From an uncultured Acetatifactor sp. (GTDB lineage Bacteria > Bacillota > Clostridia > Lachnospirales > Lachnospiraceae), in contig CAJUAP010000070.1 of NCBI GenBank assembly GCA_910584435.1, forward strand, positions 1 through 19,606: a stretch of DNA of 19,606 nt, in the 5' to 3' direction. Numbering within the stretch: the stretch's first letter is position 1; every line of letters starts with the position of its first letter. Below the pieces are notes generated by a model that ran no database searches, was not told where the DNA came from, and saw nothing but the letters and a program-made list of their open reading frames with translations. The position numbers and the translations under genes are program-made. Below are positions 13,889 through 19,606 of the stretch, in pieces.

Positions 13889-15244
13889 ATGAAAGACATG
13901 AAGTTAAAGACAAAATTGATTCTGGGCTTTATGATTCCCATCGTGTTGACGATTATTAATGTTATGATTGGTAATTCCACATCCAAAGGTATTGTGAAGT
14001 CAGATGACCAACATACATATTTGTTATATTCTACAATTTTTACAACGGCTATTGCAGCATTATCTGTGGTGATTGCGATATTTATAGCATTAGCGCTGAT
14101 CAGGATGATTGATAAGTCTATCAGCCAGTTGTCCAATGCAGCAAAACAGATTGCCATGGGACATGTGGATATAGAAATGGTAAAATACAATAACGATGAA
14201 TTTGGTGAGCTGGTAGATGAGTACACTAAGGTTATTGAGAATATCAAATATCAGGCTCATGTGGCAGAAGAAGTGTCCAATGGTAATCTGACAATTGCCG
14301 TAAATCCCAAGTCGCCGGATGATTTGCTGGGGAACTCTTTGAAGAAGCTGGTGGATGATAACTATCATGCATTATCTAATATCAGCGATGCAGGTTCTCA
14401 GGTTACGATCAGTTCTTCTCAGGTGGCAAGTGCAAGCCAGGCACTGGCACAGGGATCAACGGAGCAGGCAAGTGCCATTGAGCAGATTACGGCATCTATT
14501 GATGAGATTGCAGAAAAAACTAAGCAAAATGCGGAGCAGGCGAATTCCGCAGCCAATCTTGTAGAGCATGCGATTGAAGATGTGAATATGGGTAATAAGC
14601 AGATGCAGGATATGATGGTTGCCATGCAGGAGATTAATAAGGCTTCGGACAGCATTTCCAAGATTATTAAGTCTATTGATGATATTGCATTTCAGACCAA
14701 TATCCTTGCCCTGAATGCGGCTGTGGAGGCAGCAAGAGCAGGTGAGGCGGGAAAAGGATTTGCAGTTGTGGCGGAAGAAGTCAGAAGTCTGGCTGCCAAG
14801 AGTGCGGAGGCTGCAAAGGAAACATCAGATCTTATTGAGGATTCTATAGAGAAGGTAAACGCAGGATCCAAGATTGTGAATGAAACGGCAAAAGCTATGG
14901 ATGAGATCTCCAAGGTGGTTCAGGAGAGTGAAGTGATTATCAATGGTATTGCAGAATCTTCCAATTATCAGGCAACTGCAGTTGCACAGATTGAACAGGC
15001 AATTGCTCAGGTTTCTCAGGTAGTACAGACTAATTCTGCTACCAGTGAGGAATGTGCGGCAGCCAGTGAAGAATTGTCCAACCAGGCATCCAGAATGCGA
15101 GAGATGCTTTCCATATATCATTTGGGTAACGAAACTGGTGATTCTTCTTATAGAGGCTCTTCCGCATCCTCTTCTTACGCTTCTTCCATGATGAATGCCA
15201 ATGATCAAGTGATCAACCTGAGTGATGGTTTTGGAAAATATTAA
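13889..15244 (+). CDS. Methyl-accepting chemotaxis protein with minimal outer loop and two HAMP units
   Basis: This is a 451-residue receptor. Two membrane segments lie at about 8-28 and 47-72, leaving only about 18 residues outside the cell, too few for a ligand domain. Then come a HAMP unit (about 73-122, with DEFGELVDEY) and a second HAMP-like unit (about 123-167, with NGNLTIAVNPKSPDDLLG). The cytoplasmic coiled-coil hairpin covers about 168-405, with the CheA/CheW-binding tip FQTNILALNAAVEAARAGEA (268-287). Gln/Glu-rich helices around 190-210 and 370-390 are likely methylation sites. The Ser-rich tail (418-435) ends in SDGFGKY and has no xWxxF-type CheR tether. It probably senses an intracellular state, the membrane, or a partner protein. 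It starts 6 bases after cheW. Confidence 0.95.
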   Translation: MKDMKLKTKLILGFMIPIVLTIINVMIGNSTSKGIVKSDDQHTYLLYSTIFTTAIAALSVVIAIFIALALIRMIDKSISQLSNAAKQIAMGHVDIEMVKYNNDEFGELVDEYTKVIENIKYQAHVAEEVSNGNLTIAVNPKSPDDLLGNSLKKLVDDNYHALSNISDAGSQVTISSSQVASASQALAQGSTEQASAIEQITASIDEIAEKTKQNAEQANSAANLVEHAIEDVNMGNKQMQDMMVAMQEINKASDSISKIIKSIDDIAFQTNILALNAAVEAARAGEAGKGFAVVAEEVRSLAAKSAEAAKETSDLIEDSIEKVNAGSKIVNETAKAMDEISKVVQESEVIINGIAESSNYQATAVAQIEQAIAQVSQVVQTNSATSEECAAASEELSNQASRMREMLSIYHLGNETGDSSYRGSSASSSYASSMMNANDQVINLSDGFGKY

Positions 15245-15277
15245 AAGGAAGGCTTTTAAGCCAGAGAGGTGTTGCGG

Positions 15278-15631
15278 ATGAGTGTATTGGATGAATTAAG
15301 GGAGTTAGGATGTGATATTGAGGGCGGACTGAAAAGACTCAATAATAATGAAGCATTGTACACAAGGCTGCTGGGTTCTTTCGTGAAAACCATTAAGGCT
15401 CATGCGGTACAGCCGGATTTTGATGCTTCTGATTGTACCGAAGCAATAGAACATACACATGCGATCAAGGGAACAGCAGGTAATTTGTCCATTACCCCTA
15501 TCTATGAAGGGTATACCGAGATTGTGAATCAACTGCGTGCCGGACAGCCTGAGGATGCCAGACAGCGGCTGAAAGAGGTGCTGCCTGTTCAGGAGCAGAT
15601 TATCCAGTGCATTGAAAAGCATATGGCATAG
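15278..15631 (+). CDS. Stand-alone Hpt phosphotransfer protein
   Basis: This is a 117-residue, all-helical cytosolic protein. His61 in HTHAIKGTAGNLS fits the Hpt motif (His-x-x-Lys-Gly), and the helices on both sides fit the four-helix bundle. It would shuttle phosphate between receiver domains and has no kinase activity. ATG 15278 is preferred to GTG 15269 because AGAGAGGTG lies about 8 bases upstream. It is the last gene before the terminator. It could connect the PAS kinase or the two receiver/HD-GYP proteins with CheY, or act as a sink (inference). Stand-alone Hpt genes are uncommon inside che operons of flagellate Firmicutes. Confidence 0.9.
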   Translation: MSVLDELRELGCDIEGGLKRLNNNEALYTRLLGSFVKTIKAHAVQPDFDASDCTEAIEHTHAIKGTAGNLSITPIYEGYTEIVNQLRAGQPEDARQRLKEVLPVQEQIIQCIEKHMA

Positions 15632-15666
15632 TTGTACGAACTGTGTGGTAGTCATATAATGGAAAG

Positions 15667-15714
15667 CCTCCTTTTTTATGGGTTGCAAGAATCCACAAAA
15701 ACAGGAGGTTTTTT
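15667..15714 (+). terminator. Rho-independent terminator ending the chemosensory operon
   Basis: CCTCC plus a T-run (15667-15677) pairs with AAAAACAGGAGG (15697-15708), with one bulged base. An inner TGG/CCA stem is present, and six T follow (15709-15714). It lies 35 bases after the Hpt stop. Confidence 0.85.
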
Positions 15715-15796
15715 GTCGTATGGTGGAGGGATGGGAAATGTTATGCTGAAATTTATAAAAAATGTATTGGGGTACACGGATGCAAAGCGTGAACCG

Positions 15797-15804
15797 AAAG
15801 GAGG
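15797..15804 (+). promoter_or_regulatory. Ribosome binding site that sets the debranching enzyme start
   Basis: AAAGGAGG lies 4 bases before ATG 15809. In-frame starts further up, back to 15632, overlap the terminator of the previous operon or have poorer spacing (ATG 15731, ATG 15743). Confidence 0.65.
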
Positions 15805-15808
15805 AATC

Positions 15809-17920
15809 ATGAATTTTGTTCAGCGCAGACCGCAGAGAGGGGAAAAGCTGCAGCCTCTGGATTTCATTGAGGGGTTTCAAGTTCGGCCAGGATTTTACAC
15901 CAGGGATGGGGCTGCTGCAGCGCAGAATGGCGTCAGCTTTACGATACATTCTGTCGGCGCTTCCAGCTGTACGCTGCTGTTGTTTCATCCACAGGCAAAG
16001 GAGCCCTATGCAAGACTGAAATTTCCGGAATCTTATCGAATTGGAAATACCTATTCCATGCTGGTATTCGGTTTGGATATTGAGGAATTTGAGTATGCAT
16101 TTGAGATAGACGGTCCGTATGATGAAGCTAAGGGGCTGCTTTTCAATAAGAATAAAGTTCTGTTGGACCCTTATGCGAAAGCAGTGACAGGACAGAGAGA
16201 GTGGGGGGATCGTCCGGAAGGCGGAAAGAATTATGTATACCATGCCAGGGTGGTGGAGAATAACTTTGACTGGGGGAATACCAATCAACTGGAGCTGCCG
16301 CTGGAGGATTTGGTTATCTATGAAATGCATGTACGGGGTTTTACGAAGGACAAATCTTCCGGTGTGTCTGCCAAGGGAACTTATGAGGGTCTGCGTCAGA
16401 AAATCCCTTATCTGAAGGATCTGGGAATCAATGCAGTTGAGTTAATGCCGATTTTTGAATTTGATGAGATGGAAAATGCCAGAGTTGTAGACGGGGTACA
16501 GCTCTACAATTATTGGGGATATAATACGGTCTGTTTCTTCGCGCCTAATACGGGGTATTCATCCGTGGTAGAGCATAACCATGAGGGTGATGAACTGAAA
16601 CAGCTCATCTATGAGTTGAAACAGAATGGAATCGAAGTGATTCTGGATGTGGTATTTAACCATACGGCGGAAGGAAATGAGAATGGTCCCAGCTTTTCCT
16701 TTAAGGGAATTGACAATAACATTTATTATATTCTGACGCCTGACGGACATTATTATAATTTCAGCGGATGTGGGAATGCATTGAACTGTAATCATCCCAT
16801 AACGCGCAGGTTTATCATTGACTGTCTGCGCTATTGGGTGATAGATTACAGAGTGGATGGATTCCGGTTTGATCTGGCATCCATATTGACACGAGGGCTG
16901 AATGGTGCGCCTATGGCAGATCCTCCTATTTTGCAGGCGATTGCTGCGGATTCTATTCTGGGTAAAGTAAAATTAATAGCGGAAGCATGGGATGCAAGCG
17001 GACTATATCAGGTGGGGAGTTTCCCGGCGTATAGCAGGTGGTCTGAGTGGAATGGAAAATACCGCGATGATCTGCGGCGTTTTCTGAAAGGTGATGAGGG
17101 TATGGCGTCAACTGCCCTGGCGCGGATTACCGGATCGAAAGATTTGTATGATCCGGCCAGAAGGGGGCAGAGCGCATCGGTTAATTTCCTGACCTGTCAT
17201 GATGGCTTTACACTTTATGACCTGTATTCATATAATGTAAAGCATAATGAAAAAAATGGCTGGAATAATGAAGATGGGGATAATAACGGCAACAGCTGGA
17301 ATTGTGGGGCAGAAGGGGAAACGGATGATCCTCAGATAGAAAGTCTGCGCCGCCGTATGGTAAAGAATGCTTTTACTACATTGATGTGCAGCAGAGGGCC
17401 GGCTATGTTTTATGCAGGAGATGAATTCTGTAATACACAGTTTGGAAATAATAATGCCTATTGCCAGGACAATATCATTTCGTGGTTGGATTGGACAAGA
17501 CTGGACACATACAAAGAGATTCATGATTTCTTTCGGTATATGATTGCATTCCGCAAGGAGCATGATATCATCAGAAGAGTCACGAAAGAGGCATCCTGCG
17601 GTCTGCCTGAAATCAGTATCCACAATGGCTCTCCCTGGAACAGCAGAACAGATCATGCCTGCAGACTGATAGGAGTTATGTATGCGGGAAGAAATCAGGA
17701 GGATACCAAAGATGACATTGTGTTCTATGGTATGAATGCATACTGGGAGCCCCTGGACATGCAGCTTCCGGATCTGCCCAACGGTATGGTATGGAAAGTA
17801 TGTGTGAATACCTTTGTGGAATATGAAGACGGAAAAGATATCGGTAAGGAGACAGAGTTTCATTATGGGATTAAACTGAAGATTCCTCCGCGTACTGTGG
17901 TGGTATTGGTGGCGGAATAA
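15809..17920 (+). CDS. glgX: GH13 glycogen debranching enzyme, GlgX/isoamylase type
   Basis: This is a cytosolic alpha-1,6-glucosidase that trims branches of glycogen or maltodextrin. From ATG 15809 it has 704 residues and no signal peptide. A CBM48-like N-terminal beta domain (about 20-125) precedes the catalytic barrel. The GH13 regions are clear: DVVFNH (280-285), GFRFDLAS with nucleophile Asp355, LIAEAWD with acid/base Glu392, and LTCHDGF with His464-Asp465. The segment NEKNGWNNEDGDNNGNSWNCG (480-500) and the layout match the GlgX/isoamylase group rather than pullulanase. No other glycogen gene is in the window, so it seems to be a single gene between two terminators. A weak TATAAA (15754-15759) may be its -10, without a convincing -35. 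The choice between GlgX and isoamylase activity is not settled by sequence. Confidence 0.92.
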   Translation: MNFVQRRPQRGEKLQPLDFIEGFQVRPGFYTRDGAAAAQNGVSFTIHSVGASSCTLLLFHPQAKEPYARLKFPESYRIGNTYSMLVFGLDIEEFEYAFEIDGPYDEAKGLLFNKNKVLLDPYAKAVTGQREWGDRPEGGKNYVYHARVVENNFDWGNTNQLELPLEDLVIYEMHVRGFTKDKSSGVSAKGTYEGLRQKIPYLKDLGINAVELMPIFEFDEMENARVVDGVQLYNYWGYNTVCFFAPNTGYSSVVEHNHEGDELKQLIYELKQNGIEVILDVVFNHTAEGNENGPSFSFKGIDNNIYYILTPDGHYYNFSGCGNALNCNHPITRRFIIDCLRYWVIDYRVDGFRFDLASILTRGLNGAPMADPPILQAIAADSILGKVKLIAEAWDASGLYQVGSFPAYSRWSEWNGKYRDDLRRFLKGDEGMASTALARITGSKDLYDPARRGQSASVNFLTCHDGFTLYDLYSYNVKHNEKNGWNNEDGDNNGNSWNCGAEGETDDPQIESLRRRMVKNAFTTLMCSRGPAMFYAGDEFCNTQFGNNNAYCQDNIISWLDWTRLDTYKEIHDFFRYMIAFRKEHDIIRRVTKEASCGLPEISIHNGSPWNSRTDHACRLIGVMYAGRNQEDTKDDIVFYGMNAYWEPLDMQLPDLPNGMVWKVCVNTFVEYEDGKDIGKETEFHYGIKLKIPPRTVVVLVAE

Positions 17921-17938
17921 AATATAATCTCACACTGC

Positions 17939-17970
17939 AAAACGCAGACGGGCAACCCCGTCTGCGTTTT
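17939..17970. terminator. Bidirectional rho-independent terminator
   Basis: A perfect 14-bp inverted repeat, AAAACGCAGACGGG (17939-17952) and its complement (17957-17970), encloses a CAAC loop. The A-run and T-run ends make it work on both strands. It sits between the convergent debranching and deacetylase genes and serves both. Confidence 0.93.
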
Positions 17971-17993
17971 CCGCAGCTTCAGTCATTGTTTTC

Positions 17994-18986
17994 TTAAGGC
18001 CCTGTTAAATCGGAGAGGGGGCGGAAACTGTAACCCAGTTCTTCCCACTTGGTCATCAGGTCATCAATAATTGCGCCGTTGGTATCAGAGGTATTGTGTA
18101 ACAGTACAACTGCACCGGGAGATACTCTGGAAGTAAGACGGTCAATGGATTCCTGAGGATCAGGCTGGTTATCCTGATACCAGTCCACATGCGCAAGAGC
18201 CCAGAAGATCGTATGGTATCCCAGATCCTTTGCCCACCTGAGATTCTCTTCGCTGCACTTGCCCTCCGGGGGACGATAATAGGGACCAATCTCCGTTCCT
18301 GTGATTTCAAAATACAGGTTTGCTACATCATCTAATTGCTTCTGAAAATCTGCCTTATCCGTATAAGCCGACATATCGGGGTGGCTCCAGGTATGGTTAC
18401 CTGCTTCGTGGCCTTCTTCCAGAATCTGTTTGACCAGATCCGGTGCTGTCTCCAGGAATTGTCCTGTCATAAAGAAAGTACCTTTGGCGTTGTGCTTCTT
18501 CAGAGCAGCCAATATCAATTCTGTGTTGCCGTTCTCATAACCACAATCAAAAGTCAGGTAAACTACCTTCTCGTCAGGACTGCCGAGATAATAAGCGCCA
18601 TACCAGGATAAGTCTGACTGCTTGGCATTTCCTCTGGGCTGGGTCTGGGCGCCGGCTTCACCATAGGAGAGCCACCAGCTATCCGATTCAAATACATTTG
18701 TCGGCTCCGGTCCGAGATCCGGGGTTGGCGCAGGAGTCGGTTCAGGGGTGGGGGCAGGTGTGGGTTCCGGTGTAGTGTCAATATTGGCGGAAGCACTGCT
18801 GTCTTGTGTGGAAGGGGGCGGTGTTTCCGTCCCGTCAGGCTGGAACGCTACAGGAGAAATGGTTTGTACAGGGTTGGAATCAACAGGGGGCGTATTGCCG
18901 CAGCCTGTAATACATATTGCCATAAACAGTGGCAGCATTCTCAGAATTTTCTTGTGTTTTTGTTTACTTTTTCCATATAATTTCAT
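17994..18986 (-). CDS. pdaA: PdaA-like polysaccharide deacetylase lipoprotein
   Basis: This is an exported cell-wall enzyme of 330 residues. A basic N-terminus and hydrophobic helix end in a lipobox ITGC with Cys29, so it should be a membrane-anchored lipoprotein. A Thr/Pro/Glu-rich linker with near-repeats of TPEPTPAP (72-96) spans the wall. The CE4 domain (about 140-325) has TFDCGYENGNT (145-155, base Asp147), HTWSHP with zinc ligands His198 and His202, RPPEGKCSE with Arg238, and LLH with His297. The TFD-x-GYENG variant is typical of PdaA, which deacetylates N-acetylmuramic acid to make spore-cortex delta-lactam. B. subtilis PdaA lacks this lipobox and linker, so the role may be in the vegetative wall. 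Met at 18986 has CCCGGAG 9 bases upstream. Met at 19025 has no ribosome site. Confidence 0.88.
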   Translation of the reverse strand: MKLYGKSKQKHKKILRMLPLFMAICITGCGNTPPVDSNPVQTISPVAFQPDGTETPPPSTQDSSASANIDTTPEPTPAPTPEPTPAPTPDLGPEPTNVFESDSWWLSYGEAGAQTQPRGNAKQSDLSWYGAYYLGSPDEKVVYLTFDCGYENGNTELILAALKKHNAKGTFFMTGQFLETAPDLVKQILEEGHEAGNHTWSHPDMSAYTDKADFQKQLDDVANLYFEITGTEIGPYYRPPEGKCSEENLRWAKDLGYHTIFWALAHVDWYQDNQPDPQESIDRLTSRVSPGAVVLLHNTSDTNGAIIDDLMTKWEELGYSFRPLSDLTGP

Positions 18987-19044
18987 GATAAAACGCTCCG
19001 GGTTCTTTGAATTGATTTTGTTCATTGTGTTGCTGCATTGAAGT

Positions 19045-19073
19045 ATTATATCATACTTGTCCTAAATTATAAA
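19045..19073 (-). promoter_or_regulatory. Extended -10 promoter for the deacetylase gene
   Basis: On the reverse strand TGATATAAT (19053-19045) is a perfect extended -10. TTTATA (19073-19068) lies at 17-bp spacing as a weak -35. Transcription would begin near 19038, about 50 bases before the preferred ATG at 18986. Confidence 0.6.
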
Positions 19074-19200
19074 GTGAGATTGCATCAAAATTACATCATA
19101 AGTATTTCATTTTCTTAATCTGAGGCAAATTTCATAAAATAATAAAATAACGTCTATAATTTTACCAGACTTTGTTTCTTAATATGGGGAAGTTAGGGAA

Positions 19201-19299
19201 ATGCCAATGCATCCGAAGAAAATGGCTAAAAATCTTTCTTATCGGGGCAGGCTGCTGTATACTGGTAAATACTTGTCCTTAAAACCGCAAGATAAATGA
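19201..19299 (+). CDS. Possible 32-codon small ORF, function unknown
   Basis: ATG 19201 to TGA 19297-19299 gives a basic 32-residue peptide beginning MPMHPKKMAKNLSYRGRLLY. GGGGAAG (19185-19191) lies about 9 bases upstream, and TATAAT (19155-19160) without a good -35 lies 41 bases upstream. No family is recognised. It may be a leader or regulatory peptide for the AraC gene, or chance. Apart from this and the two opposed promoters, nothing else was seen in 19060-19320. Confidence 0.2.
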   Translation: MPMHPKKMAKNLSYRGRLLYTGKYLSLKPQDK

Positions 19300-19318
19300 A
19301 AAGCTGAATGAAATATCC

Positions 19319-19327
19319 TGCTATAAT
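19319..19327 (+). promoter_or_regulatory. Extended -10 promoter for the AraC-family gene
   Basis: TGCTATAAT is a perfect extended -10. No good -35 is seen at 16-18 bases. Transcription would begin around 19334, at the left edge of the inverted repeat that follows. Confidence 0.5.
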
Positions 19328-19334
19328 ATAGCGA

Positions 19335-19362
19335 CAGGTCAGAAATCATAATTTCTAACCTG
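19335..19362. promoter_or_regulatory. Inverted repeat at the predicted transcript start of the AraC-family gene
   Basis: CAGGTCAGAAAT (19335-19346) and ATTTCTAACCTG (19351-19362) are complementary except for one C/A position, around a CATA loop. Its place between the -10 and the ribosome site suits an operator or a 5' hairpin. It does not end in a long T-run, so it is not a good terminator. Confidence 0.5.
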
Positions 19363-19389
19363 CCACTAAAAAGAAAGGAGGAGGCTGCA

Positions 19390-19606
19390 ATGCCGGAGAA
19401 TATCAAAAATGTAATGGCGGCAATCGACTATATCGAAAGCCACCTGCACGAAAAACTGGACTTGGAAACAGTTGCGGGGGCTGTACATTATTCAAAATAT
19501 CATTTACACCGAATGTTCACAGGTACGGTAGGGTTGACAATCCATGATTATGTACAACGCCGCCAGTTGACCGAAGCCGCAAAACTGCTTGTACTTTCCG
19601 ACAGAC
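19390..19606 (+). CDS. AraC-family transcriptional regulator, 5' part only
   Basis: The first 72 codons are present before the window ends. The protein begins with the AraC DNA-binding domain itself: a helix IDYIESHLHEKLDLETVA, the first helix-turn-helix VHYSKYHLHRMFTGTVG, and the linker helix YVQRRQLTEAAKLL. With the DNA-binding domain at the N-terminus, a ligand-binding domain of the GyrI/effector type is likely downstream, but it is not visible. A strong AAGGAGGAGG lies 5 bases before the ATG. The synonymous codon choice looks somewhat more C/G-ended than in neighbouring genes (TTC, ATC, GCC, CGC), a possible sign of transfer judged by eye only. Confidence 0.9.
   Translation, partial: MPENIKNVMAAIDYIESHLHEKLDLETVAGAVHYSKYHLHRMFTGTVGLTIHDYVQRRQLTEAAKLLVLSDR

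Noticed and set aside
15632..15808. 59-residue N-terminal extension of the debranching enzyme
   Set aside because: It includes the terminator of the preceding operon; ATG 15809 has a strong AAAGGAGG.
15305..16330. 341-codon reverse ORF
   Set aside because: It runs antisense across the Hpt gene, the operon terminator and the debranching gene, with no recognisable motifs.

Overview
The window looks like chromosomal DNA of a low-to-mid GC Gram-positive anaerobe of the Clostridia, most likely Lachnospiraceae. This is inferred from strong AGGAGG-type ribosome sites, several extended -10 promoters, a PdaA-like deacetylase with a lipobox, and a PadR/ABC-2 transporter pair. No species can be named from sequence alone.

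Left part (1-3000): a nested inverted repeat and a short perfect palindrome precede a PadR-type repressor that probably starts at TTG. Next come a 21-bp tandem repeat that also reads as a heptapeptide-repeat micro-ORF, then an ABC-2 type exporter (ATPase and permease, coupled by ATGA overlap). Middle left (2997-6056): a reverse-strand PocR-GGDEF-degenerate HD-GYP protein and, divergent from it, a receiver plus intact HD-GYP protein. These are a predicted cyclic-di-GMP synthase and phosphodiesterase facing away from each other across a roughly 300-bp promoter region.

Centre (6227-15714): a co-directional nine-gene run of soluble PAS histidine kinase, receiver with degenerate HD-GYP, CheR, CheB, CheY, CheA, CheW, a methyl-accepting protein with almost no extracytoplasmic sensor and two HAMP units, and a stand-alone Hpt protein. 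A rho-independent terminator closes the run. No flagellar, pilus, CheC, CheD, CheX or CheZ gene is visible. The set looks like a complete chemosensory array core (kinase, coupler, receptor, adaptation enzymes) joined to a phosphorelay (separate kinase, receivers, Hpt) and flanked by cyclic-di-GMP enzymes. A role other than flagellar steering is a reasonable hypothesis, but it is not proven here.

Right part (15809-19606): a GH13 glycogen/starch debranching enzyme, a perfect bidirectional terminator, a convergent PdaA-like lipoprotein deacetylase, a roughly 400-bp intergenic region with two opposed promoters, and the first 72 codons of an AraC-family regulator cut by the window end.
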